Shown here in pieces: positions 49,045 to 57,365 of a stretch of 64,000 nucleotides of DNA (its first letter is position 1; each line of letters starts with the position of its first letter). This stretch comes from a virus. The stretch spans positions 59,736 through 123,735 of IMG/VR virus record IMGVR_UViG_3300022752_000027. The stretch is one strand, 5' to 3'. Made by a program: the position numbers and the translations under genes. The notes beneath the pieces were generated by a model, which was not told the origin of the DNA, did no database searches, and worked only from the letters and a program-made list of their open reading frames with translations.

Positions 49045-49336
49045 TATGTACTATTGGTACAACACGGCAATGGAAATTGATTCAGTGTACCAGCTAGAGA
49101 AGTTAAAGACACACTACTATTCTAAGATTACTGGCATTCAAGCTGATAGCTATCAGACCTTGCAGGAAATCTATGATAATAAGCAAGCTATTGAAAAAGC
49201 AATAGCGCAAGAAAAGGAGATGCAGATAAAAGACCTAAAGAAAAAAAACAGACGGCTTATATTCCAAAATGTTGGATTATCTGTTGGTGTTGCATGTCTT
49301 TCACTTACAACAATTTATTTTGCAATTGTTCCATAA
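48893..49336 (+). CDS. Overlapping second lysis protein with signal peptide, 147 aa
   Basis: Starts inside the spanin gene in a different frame. Signal peptide MKFITFLAVMMLMPILSLGQ, then a coiled-coil middle and a C-terminal membrane helix (VGLSVGVACLSLTTIYFAI). It may be the partner spanin, but it lacks a lipobox and carries a C-terminal membrane segment, so it differs from classical Rz1. Confidence 0.55.
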   Translation: MKFITFLAVMMLMPILSLGQPSKSQTPSLKVDSTPKLTTYDLQLMNLNFTSMYYWYNTAMEIDSVYQLEKLKTHYYSKITGIQADSYQTLQEIYDNKQAIEKAIAQEKEMQIKDLKKKNRRLIFQNVGLSVGVACLSLTTIYFAIVP

Positions 49337-49343
49337 TAAGATA

Positions 49344-49351
49344 TATTTTTG
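49344..49351 (+). promoter_or_regulatory. Possible promoter before the fibre gene 49378
   Basis: TATTTTTG fits TAnnTTTG, 26 bases before the ATG. A TTG lies upstream at a shorter distance (15 bases) than the usual 19. Confidence 0.3.
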
Positions 49352-49377
49352 TATATTGTTAATATAAAATTTTACTC

Positions 49378-50490
49378 ATGGATATAGTAAACTGGGATTT
49401 TTTAAGAAAGGGACTTCTGATTAAAGAAACCCTTCAAAACCCCGATGACCTTGTACTTGTTGCTGCTAATACAACGTACAAAAAAAGAGGTGACTTATTT
49501 CAGACATATGCTGTACCTGCAAGTGCACTTGGAGGAGGTGGCGGTGGCGGTGTAGGCATCACTGAATTAACAGGAGATGTTCTTGCTGGACCAATTACTG
49601 TATCGGGACCTGCTGCGGCTACTATTGCAAATAATGCTGTAACTGCACCTAAAATAGCAAATAATGCAGTAACAAATTTAAAAATTGCTAATAATGCCGT
49701 TACTACAACCAAGATACTTGATGCTAATGTAACATTTGAGAAAATTAAAAATGTTGCAGCAAATACATTTCTAGCAAATGTAACTAGCGCAGCAGCCACA
49801 GTACAAGAAGTTGCAACTAATAGAATACCATTATTTTCATCAGCAATTACTGGTAGTGCTAACAGTACTACATTTCTAAGGGGAGATGGTACTTGGCAAT
49901 CTGTACCTCCAGGTGGTATTACAACACTTAATACATCTGGATTAATTTCTGGTGGCCCTATTTCTGCACCCTCTGGTACAATTAGTACAAGTGTAACTGC
50001 AGGAAAATTAGTAGGTAGATATACTGCTAGTACAGGTGAAATGCAAGAAATTTCACTTGGTTCAGGCCTTACTCTTAATTCAACAACTGGTGTATTAACA
50101 GCATCAGGTAGTGCAGGTATTGTACAAACAATAGGTGTAACTGTTGATGGTTCAGGCGGTACAATCACACAAGGTAACAAAGGATATCTTAAAATGCCGT
50201 ATGGCGCAACCATAACTGGTTGGACTGTAATTGCAAGTACTGCCACAGCAGGACAAAGCATAACATTTGATATTTGGAAAAGTAGTACAGGTCTTCCAAC
50301 GAGTTCTGGACAATCACTTGTTGGTGCAGGCACTAAACCTAATTTGGCATCTGGTCAACAACTTGGTAATTCAGTTAACGTAAATAACTGGTCAACATCA
50401 TTATCTGCTGGTGATTACTTAATATTCAGAGTAGATGCTGCTGTAATTGTTTCATATGCAGTTCTAGAAATATACGTAACTAGAACATAA
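49378..50490 (+). CDS. Modular tail fibre protein, 370 aa
   Basis: The N-terminal anchor of about 55 residues (MDIVNWDFLRKGLLI ... PDDLVL ... KKRGDLF ... TYAVPASAL) is shared with the protein at 53428 and is followed by a Gly run. A repeated IANNAVT segment (three copies) is a common fibre motif. A C-terminal beta domain of about 130 residues (about 240-370) probably binds host glycans or proteins. No signal peptide. Likely a virion appendage. Confidence 0.7.
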   Translation: MDIVNWDFLRKGLLIKETLQNPDDLVLVAANTTYKKRGDLFQTYAVPASALGGGGGGGVGITELTGDVLAGPITVSGPAAATIANNAVTAPKIANNAVTNLKIANNAVTTTKILDANVTFEKIKNVAANTFLANVTSAAATVQEVATNRIPLFSSAITGSANSTTFLRGDGTWQSVPPGGITTLNTSGLISGGPISAPSGTISTSVTAGKLVGRYTASTGEMQEISLGSGLTLNSTTGVLTASGSAGIVQTIGVTVDGSGGTITQGNKGYLKMPYGATITGWTVIASTATAGQSITFDIWKSSTGLPTSSGQSLVGAGTKPNLASGQQLGNSVNVNNWSTSLSAGDYLIFRVDAAVIVSYAVLEIYVTRT

Positions 50491-50512
50491 TAAACTTTAA
50501 AAGTGTCATAAT

Positions 50513-52363
50513 ATGGCAACCTGGTTAGGTACGACAAGTAATAGTTGGAATACTGCATCAAATTGGAGCACTAATGCTGTTCCTACAGACACAGAACCTG
50601 TAGTATTTACAAGTATAACCAATAATCCTTGTATTGTTGATACTGCAACTGCTGTTTGCAAAAGTTTAGATTTTACTGGTGGAACTGGATATACTGCCAC
50701 AATAAACATGGCCAACTCAATTACGGTTGGTGCCGTTGCCACTGCAAATCCAGATCATTTTGTTACTCTATCTGCTGGCATGAATGTTAGTGGAACTGGT
50801 AAAATAATAACAAGAGCAAATGGCATAACTACATTAACTAGTAATGGTTATCTTTGGCCAAATGACTTTGATCTAAATTATTTACAACAATCTACTACTT
50901 CTACAGTTACTTTAGTAGATAACTGGTCTGTTAAATCTTTAGCTTTAGGTCCAGCCGCAAATCATACGGTTACAGTACAGGGTGCATTTAACTTTAGGGT
51001 TAATGGTAATTTTACTGTACGTCCTGTAGGAGGTGTGAGTGCATATGTTGCTACAGTTGCAGGCCAAATACCTACATTTATTTTAGCTGATACCGGTACA
51101 TGGTCAACAACTGCAACTTTTACAGGCCTAACTACAGTAGCACGTGGATTTGGACCAAATATTACAATTAATGCTCCAGGAAAAACTATAACCATTAATA
51201 ATGGTTGTTACTATGGTGGTCAGGGTGTTGCATTATCTGGATTATCTGAATTTAAATATGTTGCTGGAACAGTTGTAGCAGCTGCAAATTCAACTTTTTA
51301 TTTTTTGGGATTAGGTGGAATAGTTGGTTATACCGTTAATCTTTTTGGAAGCACATCTCCATCAGCAACACTAACAAATACCTCTGGTGTTAATTTTAAT
51401 AATCTTGCTTTTGTACAATTTGCTCCTTCTCAGCCTCAAGTCGTAACAATATCAGGAAATGTATGTGTTGTTGGTGATATAATAATTAGTCAGTTTGATC
51501 CAACTGCTACGGCAAAAGGTTCTCCAACAAATACAACAGGAGGAACTATTTATGTTAAAAAAGGTATAAATAATATAAATAGTGGAATGAGAAATGCTAG
51601 TAATACAGTTGTTGTATTACATGGTACTGGAACATGGTCCGATGGTCCGGTTTCTTTGAGTAGTTTTAATACTTATTATGGTCTAACTTGGCAAATTCAA
51701 GTTAATACGACTGGAACAATTACTCTTACCTCTGATGTAGGAGTATCCGATGGTGGAAAACTAAAATATATTTCAGGAACGTTTGTATCTACTAATAGAA
51801 ACATATGTGCTGGTAAGTCAGCAACAATTGAAGGATTTGGATCAGGTGGAGTTACAATATGGGGTATTAAGCATGTAACATCAGGTGGTGCTGATCTACT
51901 TAGTTTTGTAGATACCGTTCCAATAAGAATTACAAATCTTACATTTACAGGATTTACAGGTACTGCTGGATTTACACATGGAGGAACAATAGGTTGGATA
52001 TGTGATAATTTTACATATATTCCAGGAGCAGCAGCAACTAACTTTTTTTATAAGCTATTAGACGGACCATCTGTTGAATATAAAGTATTATCAAGTTTTA
52101 TTATGCGGCATTTTAAAGCCCCCACTACAGTTACATCTGGCTCCGTTACATGCAATCTAAGAAATACTTCAAATTCAACATTAACAAAAGCCATTTTAAC
52201 TATAGATAATGGTGCTAGTCAAGATGTTTATGCTGTTGATGCAGCATATATAGATAGTAGTAGAGGACAAACTGTATGGAACAGAAAAGGTGTAATTCCA
52301 AATACTATTAACTGGGATCTTTGGGATTATCCAAGAACAAAATATGCAACATTTACTTTATAA
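50513..52363 (+). CDS. Beta-solenoid-like virion protein, 616 aa
   Basis: Repetitive Thr/Asn/Gly-rich beta protein that starts MATWLGTTSNSWNTASNWST, with the segment NNPCIVDTATAVCKSLDFTG and GTGKIITRANG. The shape suggests a right-handed beta-helix spike. Its first about 100 residues match the protein at 52367. It may be a tailspike or a shield for the particle. Confidence 0.6.
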   Translation: MATWLGTTSNSWNTASNWSTNAVPTDTEPVVFTSITNNPCIVDTATAVCKSLDFTGGTGYTATINMANSITVGAVATANPDHFVTLSAGMNVSGTGKIITRANGITTLTSNGYLWPNDFDLNYLQQSTTSTVTLVDNWSVKSLALGPAANHTVTVQGAFNFRVNGNFTVRPVGGVSAYVATVAGQIPTFILADTGTWSTTATFTGLTTVARGFGPNITINAPGKTITINNGCYYGGQGVALSGLSEFKYVAGTVVAAANSTFYFLGLGGIVGYTVNLFGSTSPSATLTNTSGVNFNNLAFVQFAPSQPQVVTISGNVCVVGDIIISQFDPTATAKGSPTNTTGGTIYVKKGINNINSGMRNASNTVVVLHGTGTWSDGPVSLSSFNTYYGLTWQIQVNTTGTITLTSDVGVSDGGKLKYISGTFVSTNRNICAGKSATIEGFGSGGVTIWGIKHVTSGGADLLSFVDTVPIRITNLTFTGFTGTAGFTHGGTIGWICDNFTYIPGAAATNFFYKLLDGPSVEYKVLSSFIMRHFKAPTTVTSGSVTCNLRNTSNSTLTKAILTIDNGASQDVYAVDAAYIDSSRGQTVWNRKGVIPNTINWDLWDYPRTKYATFTL

Positions 52364-52366
52364 GCA

Positions 52367-53044
52367 ATGGCAACACTAACATGGACAGGTGCTGGTGCAG
52401 ATAGTTTCTGGGGTACAGCAGGTAACTGGTCCCCAGCTCAAGCACCAGCTGCAGGTGATATAATTGTATTTAATTTTACTGCTAATAATCCCTGCATTGT
52501 AAATGCAAATACTGCCACAGTTGCTAGTATTAATTTTAATGCTTATCAAGGTACAGTTACCATTAACAATGGTATTAATTTAGTTGTTGGGGGTAATGTT
52601 ACACTTTCAACATCTAATCTTTTTGATATTACTACACTTGCAACAGGTACTTTAACAATTTCTGCTAATTCGTCACTGATGACTAATGGTCGTACTATTA
52701 ATTGCATTTTAAGATTAATAAATACTAATGTAAATCCAGCAACACCAACTATTGTAACTGTTTCATTAATGGATAATGTTACAATGAGTAAAGGATTTGT
52801 TGCTGGAGGTAGTCCTGTTGGAACAGTTGTTTTGCAATCATCAGTACTTAATACACAAAGACAGTTTACACTTCAGAATATTGAAGGTGTTACTCAAGAT
52901 ATTGACTTTTTAAATGTTATTGATATAGATGGTAATCAAGGAGTTACGATGTGGTCATATCAAGGAGCAACTCCTGTTAATAGTAAAAATTGGTATGTAA
53001 TGTCAACGCAACCACCACCAACAAGTGGATTTGCAATTGGATAA
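52367..53044 (+). CDS. Short paralog of the beta-solenoid protein, 225 aa
   Basis: Starts MATLTWTGAGADSFWGTAGN with NWSPAQAPAAGDIIVF and NNPCIVNANTATVASINF, which match the opening of the 616 aa protein. A shorter beta domain follows, ending in a Pro-rich tail. It lies 3 bases downstream, so it is a tandem duplicate with a different C-terminus. Confidence 0.6.
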   Translation: MATLTWTGAGADSFWGTAGNWSPAQAPAAGDIIVFNFTANNPCIVNANTATVASINFNAYQGTVTINNGINLVVGGNVTLSTSNLFDITTLATGTLTISANSSLMTNGRTINCILRLINTNVNPATPTIVTVSLMDNVTMSKGFVAGGSPVGTVVLQSSVLNTQRQFTLQNIEGVTQDIDFLNVIDIDGNQGVTMWSYQGATPVNSKNWYVMSTQPPPTSGFAIG

Positions 53045-53056
53045 AATATTAATAAG

Positions 53057-53161
53057 ATGGCACTAGGTAATAATAAATATTCAGAAGGAAGTAAGAGATC
53101 TAACTTTTACTTTCAATTGAAAGTACTTCAACTTTTACAAAGAATTTTAAACGCTATATAA
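53057..53161 (+). CDS. Small protein, 34 aa, paralog of 53163
   Basis: Opens MALGNNKYSEGSKRSNFYFQ and has the helix LKVLQLLQRILNAI. The next gene opens MGLGNGNPKEGDKGSNFNFE, with LKMLQGLEAIAVAL. Both share the pattern MxLGN..EG.K.SNF.F.LK.LQ.L and are 1 base apart. It may be an assembly or chaperone peptide for the fibre genes. Confidence 0.55.
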   Translation: MALGNNKYSEGSKRSNFYFQLKVLQLLQRILNAI

Positions 53162-53162
53162 C

Positions 53163-53426
53163 ATGGGATTAGGTAACGGAAACCCCAAAGAAGGGGACAA
53201 AGGTTCAAATTTTAATTTTGAACTAAAAATGTTACAGGGACTTGAAGCAATTGCTGTTGCTCTTGAAGGTGGCACAGGTTTAAGTACAAACCAGTTTGAT
53301 TTAAATGCACCTAATTTAGGTGTTCTTCCTACATCATCTACTGGATTAAATACTGGTGACCTTTATACCCAAACTGCTGAACAACTTGGTGGAATAGGCA
53401 CACAAAAAATAATCTGCGTATTATAA
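53163..53426 (+). CDS. Small protein, 87 aa, paralog of 53057
   Basis: Shares its N-terminal 30 residues with the 34 aa protein just upstream, then continues with a Thr/Asn-rich segment (NQFDLNAPNLGVLPTSSTGL). It precedes the fibre at 53428 by 1 base. It may bind the anchor of that fibre. Confidence 0.55.
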   Translation: MGLGNGNPKEGDKGSNFNFELKMLQGLEAIAVALEGGTGLSTNQFDLNAPNLGVLPTSSTGLNTGDLYTQTAEQLGGIGTQKIICVL

Positions 53427-53427
53427 A

Positions 53428-54786
53428 ATGGATATAGTAAACTGGTTATATTTAAAAAAGGCTGAACTTATTCGTAGTTCAATCAGCAGTCCTGATGATC
53501 TTGTTCTTTTAGGTACTGATGTCGGTTTTGAAAAAAGAGGAGATAAATACCTTACATATGCTGTTCCTGTAAGTTTGCTTATGGGCGGCGGAGGGGGAAT
53601 TACATTAAAGACAAATGGCACTAATAACAGTAGTCAAACAGTCTTAAATATACAAGAAGGATCAAATATAACTATAAGTGAATCTTTTGGAACAGTAACT
53701 ATTAATTCTACTGCAGGCACTACTTATGATGCTAATGCAGGTATTTATAAAGATACCAGTCTTACAAATGATACTTTTCAGTTAGGTACGACACTTGCAA
53801 TTGATTCACTTAATATTCCATTTACAACTAACAGATATATAAATCTTAACCGTAACAGCTTTAATATTCTTGGCTCCATAAATTCTTCTGATGTTAGTAA
53901 CTTATTCACTATTGATAATGCAGGTTTTGTAAATATAGCAATGGGTGATATAGATGAATCAAATGGTGGAACTAAAATAACTATTAATGATACTTCTGGG
54001 GGTTCTCAAGGACCAGGTGGAATAATAGAATTAAAAGCAAATACAAAAACAGCACTTTATTTAGATTTTGGTGCAGGCGAATATTATTTTGGAGATAAAT
54101 CATTTCATGCATCTGGATCATTTGTATTATACGATTTACCAAGTGGGGATTTTTTCTTTAAGGGAAATAATGCGTATAATAATCCAACAAATGTTAACTT
54201 AACAATTCAGGCCAGCGATGGAATGATTGCATTTAATAAATATGGAGTTGGTAACTTTGCTGCTACACCCGCATATTATTTAGGTGTTGACTCAACTGGT
54301 CAAATTACAGAAACATTTCCAAATCCTCTAACTATAGTAAAAACTGCACAAGAAGATTTTACTATAGACGGTACATATTATACTGTTGCTGAGCTAAATT
54401 TTAAAGCTGTTTTTACAAAAAGCTACCATTTTAGAGCTGTTATACATTATAAAGTTCTTGATCGTACTGATCAAGGAACTGGTTGGACGATAAGTATTAC
54501 TGGTGCAGGATTTGAAAATACAGGTTGGTACTCACAATTGTGGAGACCAGGTAATAGCATATGGACCATTGCTAATTTATATGATTTATATCCCGAACCA
54601 ACTCCAACAGTATCATCAAACGATAACAGTTATAATATTGCCATAGTAGAGGGGATACTAACAAACTGTAAGGGCACTACAAATGTATATGTTAGAGGTG
54701 CTGGAAAAACAGGAAGTGGGACAACTGTTTTCAATGGTTTAACAATATTACCTGGATCTAGCCTTACTATAATAAGAACACCATAA
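53428..54786 (+). CDS. Modular tail fibre protein, 452 aa
   Basis: Has the same N-terminal anchor as the protein at 49378 (MDIVNWLYLKKAELI ... PDDLVL ... KRGDKYLTYAVPVSLL, then Gly-rich). The rest differs: beta-rich middle with NTKTALYLDFGAGEYYFGD and a C-terminal domain (FTKSYHFRAVIHYKVL ... GWYSQLWRPGNS). The swap of ends on a shared anchor is typical of receptor-binding appendages. Confidence 0.7.
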   Translation: MDIVNWLYLKKAELIRSSISSPDDLVLLGTDVGFEKRGDKYLTYAVPVSLLMGGGGGITLKTNGTNNSSQTVLNIQEGSNITISESFGTVTINSTAGTTYDANAGIYKDTSLTNDTFQLGTTLAIDSLNIPFTTNRYINLNRNSFNILGSINSSDVSNLFTIDNAGFVNIAMGDIDESNGGTKITINDTSGGSQGPGGIIELKANTKTALYLDFGAGEYYFGDKSFHASGSFVLYDLPSGDFFFKGNNAYNNPTNVNLTIQASDGMIAFNKYGVGNFAATPAYYLGVDSTGQITETFPNPLTIVKTAQEDFTIDGTYYTVAELNFKAVFTKSYHFRAVIHYKVLDRTDQGTGWTISITGAGFENTGWYSQLWRPGNSIWTIANLYDLYPEPTPTVSSNDNSYNIAIVEGILTNCKGTTNVYVRGAGKTGSGTTVFNGLTILPGSSLTIIRTP

Positions 54787-54805
54787 ATTTTTTGTATATT
54801 ATAAT

Positions 54806-55156
54806 ATGGATCAGATAGAAGTACGAGATGTAATAAGTATCATTGTTGCAGCACTGTCTTTAGCAGGTTTATACTATGCATTAAAAAGATCAGTCGACAA
54901 ACTCTACAATAAGTTTAATATTATGGAACAAAATCATAACCGTGAAGTCGAACTATTAAAAGACGGTCTAAAAGATGTAAAACTAGATGTGGATAAAAGA
55001 GAGAGACATGTTTACGAAAGAATGACTGAAATCAAAGAAGAACAGAAAGGAGCTATTGACAAGCTAGAAGTAAAAATAGATGCTATATCTGTAAATTTAG
55101 CCACAATGAATACTTGTCTTTCTGAGTTAACCGGATATATTAAGGCTAAGCCGTAG
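54806..55156 (+). CDS. Holin-like coiled-coil membrane protein, 116 aa
   Basis: One transmembrane helix (about residues 10-27, VISIIVAALSLAGLYYAL) followed by a long coiled coil. Small phage proteins of this form are often annotated as holins or holin-associated. It ends with TAG and a strong terminator. It may instead anchor a structural component. Confidence 0.5.
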   Translation: MDQIEVRDVISIIVAALSLAGLYYALKRSVDKLYNKFNIMEQNHNREVELLKDGLKDVKLDVDKRERHVYERMTEIKEEQKGAIDKLEVKIDAISVNLATMNTCLSELTGYIKAKP

Positions 55157-55181
55157 AATTACTAAAATACTTTTTAATGCA

Positions 55182-55210
55182 CCCAGGATATATTTCCTGG
55201 GTTTTTTATT
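55182..55210 (+). terminator. Rho-independent terminator closing the fibre block
   Basis: CCCAGGA (55182-55188) pairs with TCCTGGG (55195-55201), followed by TTTTTT. It separates fibre/lysis genes from the packaging operon. Confidence 0.85.
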
Positions 55211-55217
55211 ATAACTC

Positions 55218-55247
55218 TTGTAAGTTTAAACTTATTGTGTATATTTG
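55218..55247 (+). promoter_or_regulatory. Promoter of the packaging operon
   Basis: TTG (55218-55220), a 19-base spacer and TATATTTG (55240-55247), identical in form and spacing to the site at 13346. It lies just after the terminator and 23 bases before the ATG at 55271. Probably a late promoter. Confidence 0.7.
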
Positions 55248-55258
55248 TGTTATAATTT

Positions 55259-55266
55259 AAACCAAC
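55259..55266 (+). promoter_or_regulatory. AAACCAAC leader before gene 55271
   Basis: The octamer AAACCAAC lies 4 bases before the ATG. Copies at 62944 (plus) and at the complements of 1068, 18309 and 23780 also precede start codons by 0-10 bases. No Shine-Dalgarno site is present. It may enhance translation or be part of an mRNA end. Confidence 0.5.
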
Positions 55267-55270
55267 AGTT

Positions 55271-55534
55271 ATGACACAAGAGATTAATGATCCAGCTGAG
55301 TTGTCAAAAGAACAACTTACAGAAAGACAAAAGGAGATTCATGAGTATTACTCATCTCAGATCCCTTTCCTAGAGACTCAGAAAGCATATGAAATTCTAA
55401 TTACTGAGTTAGAAGAACTTGAATTACGCAGAATGATGGCTAGAATGCGCATGGCACAGATCATGGCACCAGCACCAGATGAGCCTGAGTCAGATGATGA
55501 ACAAAAAAAACCTAGATCCCTAAAAAAGAACTAA
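55271..55534 (+). CDS. Hypothetical acidic protein, 87 aa
   Basis: Helical acidic protein (EQLTERQKEIHEYYSSQIPF ... ELRRMMARMRMAQIM) with an acidic-then-basic tail (PESDDEQKKPRSLKKN). It begins the packaging operon, 1 base before the next gene. Unknown role; possibly a small terminase-like or scaffold partner. Confidence 0.5.
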   Translation: MTQEINDPAELSKEQLTERQKEIHEYYSSQIPFLETQKAYEILITELEELELRRMMARMRMAQIMAPAPDEPESDDEQKKPRSLKKN

Positions 55535-55535
55535 A

Positions 55536-55919
55536 ATGGCAGTAGTCAATCAAGTACGTAAAAATGTTAAGATGGATCTTTGGAGTATAGTTAAATTCCA
55601 ACTAGCTGTTCATTGCCATCTTAAAGCATTAAATGTATCTGATCAGGACTTAAGTTGTCTTACTTTTCTTGCTTTAACAGGAGAAAAAGAACTTACTGAA
55701 TTTTGCAATGATGCTACTAAAAACAAGATTTTTGGTAGTAGTCAGTCAGTAAGAAATGCTGTGACAAAAGCAGAAAAGAAAAAATTGATTGTGAAGAATG
55801 GTAAGAATAGGAAGACAATTTACTTGAATCCTGAACTTAAGATTCAGATCGCCGGTAACATTTTATTAGATTATAAAATTCTACATGCTGAACCCAAAGA
55901 AAATATCGTCTCTGTATAG
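55536..55919 (+). CDS. Winged-helix-like protein, 127 aa
   Basis: Lys-rich helices (SDQDLSCLTFLALTGEKELTE), then a segment like a recognition helix (SSQSVRNAVTKAEKKKLIVKNG) and a wing (KNRKTIYLNPEL). This fits a winged helix that binds DNA; it could be a packaging or transcription factor. It overlaps the HU-like gene by 35 bases. Confidence 0.5.
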   Translation: MAVVNQVRKNVKMDLWSIVKFQLAVHCHLKALNVSDQDLSCLTFLALTGEKELTEFCNDATKNKIFGSSQSVRNAVTKAEKKKLIVKNGKNRKTIYLNPELKIQIAGNILLDYKILHAEPKENIVSV

Positions 55920-56262
55920 TACTGCTTCTGAGGAACTTAATATACCAGAATCAGATTTGACAGATATAGTATCTTTTTATTGGAGTCAGGTAAGGAAAGC
56001 AATGGAAGGATTGAATGATGCTAATATAAATGTTGAGAATTTTGGAATGTTTACTGTTAAACCTAAAGCACTTAGGGCAGAAATGTATAAGTGTGAAAAG
56101 TTTATAAATAACGTTAATCCTAAAGATTTTACAAGATATCCCTACTACAAAGTAGCAAAGGAGAAACTAGAAAGATTTAATGTTATAAGCGCAAAGATTT
56201 TAGAAGAAAACCTAAGAAAGAAAAGCAAAATAGATCAACGATATGGCAACAACATTTCTTGA
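55885..56262 (+). CDS. HU/IHF-like DNA-binding protein, 125 aa
   Basis: N-terminal helices, then VENFGMFTVKPKALRAEMYK, which matches the beta region after the helices in HU/IHF (the ...GFGxF... pattern). HU/IHF-type proteins are encoded beside the packaging genes of crAss-like phages. It may bend DNA for packaging or structure the genome. The C-terminal half is longer than HU and helical. Confidence 0.6.
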   Translation: MLNPKKISSLYSTASEELNIPESDLTDIVSFYWSQVRKAMEGLNDANINVENFGMFTVKPKALRAEMYKCEKFINNVNPKDFTRYPYYKVAKEKLERFNVISAKILEENLRKKSKIDQRYGNNIS

Positions 56263-56563
56263 AGTCTGGAAGAAAAAAGGTAAAATATTAGAGGGAATTA
56301 AGAACTCTATATTTAAAGATGAACACGTAGAGGAGATAGCCGCAGAAAGAGATAGCATATGTCAATCTTGTGATCAGATTGATAGAGAAGGTAGCAAATG
56401 TTTTGCACCAGGAACACAACCCTGTTGTGGGGTATGCGGCTGCTCCCTTAAATTTTTACAAAGATCATTGGCATCTGAATGTGAGGCAGGCAAATGGAAA
56501 GCCGTACTTAGTCAAGAAGAAGCCGATGAATTAGAAAATAAACTAAATGAGAATGGCAATTAA
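56243..56563 (+). CDS. Cys-rich zinc-binding protein, 106 aa
   Basis: The segment ICQSCDQIDREGSKCFAPGT and CCGVCGCSLKF hold two CxxC pairs, a likely zinc ribbon. The N-terminal helix is basic. Neighbour of the PD-(D/E)XK nuclease and terminase, so it may help packaging or DNA handling. It overlaps both neighbours by about 20 bases. Confidence 0.6.
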   Translation: MATTFLEVWKKKGKILEGIKNSIFKDEHVEEIAAERDSICQSCDQIDREGSKCFAPGTQPCCGVCGCSLKFLQRSLASECEAGKWKAVLSQEEADELENKLNENGN

Positions 56564-57365
56564 GTTTGAACCTATAGAGCATAAATACGTAAGTATTGAT
56601 GATGATGGCATAAACTGGACAAGTGTTACAAGTGTAATATCTATGTTTAAAAAACCATTTGACTCTGATGTAATTGCTGAGAAGTCGGCTAAGAATAAGA
56701 AAAGCAAATGGTACGGACTAGATGTTGATGTTATAAAAGAAGCCTGGAAAAATGAGTCACAAAAAGCAGTAAACCTAGGTAGCTGGTATCATAACCAAAG
56801 AGAAAAGGATTTACTTTCTTGTAATACTATTGTTTTAGATGATACAGAGATTCCAATTATTCAACCTCTTACAGAAGATGGACTTAAAAAAGCTCCTGAC
56901 CAAAAGCTTGGAAATGGTATTTATCCTGAGCATATGGTTTATCTTAAGTCTGCTGGTATATGTGGCCAGGCAGACCGGGTTGAAGTAATCAATGGAGTAG
57001 TCAATATATATGACTACAAAACAAACAAGGAGATTAAAACAGAAAGCTATGTTAACTGGGAGGGTATATCAGAGAAGATGTTACCACCCTTACACCATTT
57101 AGATGACTGTAACCACAATCATTACAATATACAGCTTAGTCTATATATGTATATGATACTAAAGCACAATCCTAGATTAAAGCCTGGTAAGTTAGTTATT
57201 GAACACATACAGTTTAAGGAAGCAGGTAGAGATGCATATGATAACAGAGTTGTGTTTTATGATAGTAACGGTGAACCCGTAGTAGACAAAATTGTGCAAT
57301 ATCACTTACCTTATCTAAAAGAAGAGGTAATATCTATAATCAACCATCTGAAAAATGACAATTAA
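56547..57365 (+). CDS. PD-(D/E)XK nuclease (RecB/Cas4-like), 272 aa
   Basis: Core motifs: GSWYHNQREKDLL (His/Glu helix), GICGQADRVEVING and VNIYDYKTNKEIK (Asp and DxK of the active site), then LQxxLYMYMI-like helix (YNIQLSLYMYMILKH). It processes DNA ends, probably during packaging or maturation. An ATG at 56553 is an alternative start. It lies upstream of the terminase by one gene. Confidence 0.75.
   Translation: MRMAIKFEPIEHKYVSIDDDGINWTSVTSVISMFKKPFDSDVIAEKSAKNKKSKWYGLDVDVIKEAWKNESQKAVNLGSWYHNQREKDLLSCNTIVLDDTEIPIIQPLTEDGLKKAPDQKLGNGIYPEHMVYLKSAGICGQADRVEVINGVVNIYDYKTNKEIKTESYVNWEGISEKMLPPLHHLDDCNHNHYNIQLSLYMYMILKHNPRLKPGKLVIEHIQFKEAGRDAYDNRVVFYDSNGEPVVDKIVQYHLPYLKEEVISIINHLKNDN

Noticed and set aside
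49500-50333. Long antisense reading frame of 277 codons opposite the fibre gene
   Set aside because: It lies entirely opposite a gene with a conserved anchor and repeats. Its Val/Pro/Ala-rich content mirrors the Thr/Asn/Ala codons of the fibre gene.
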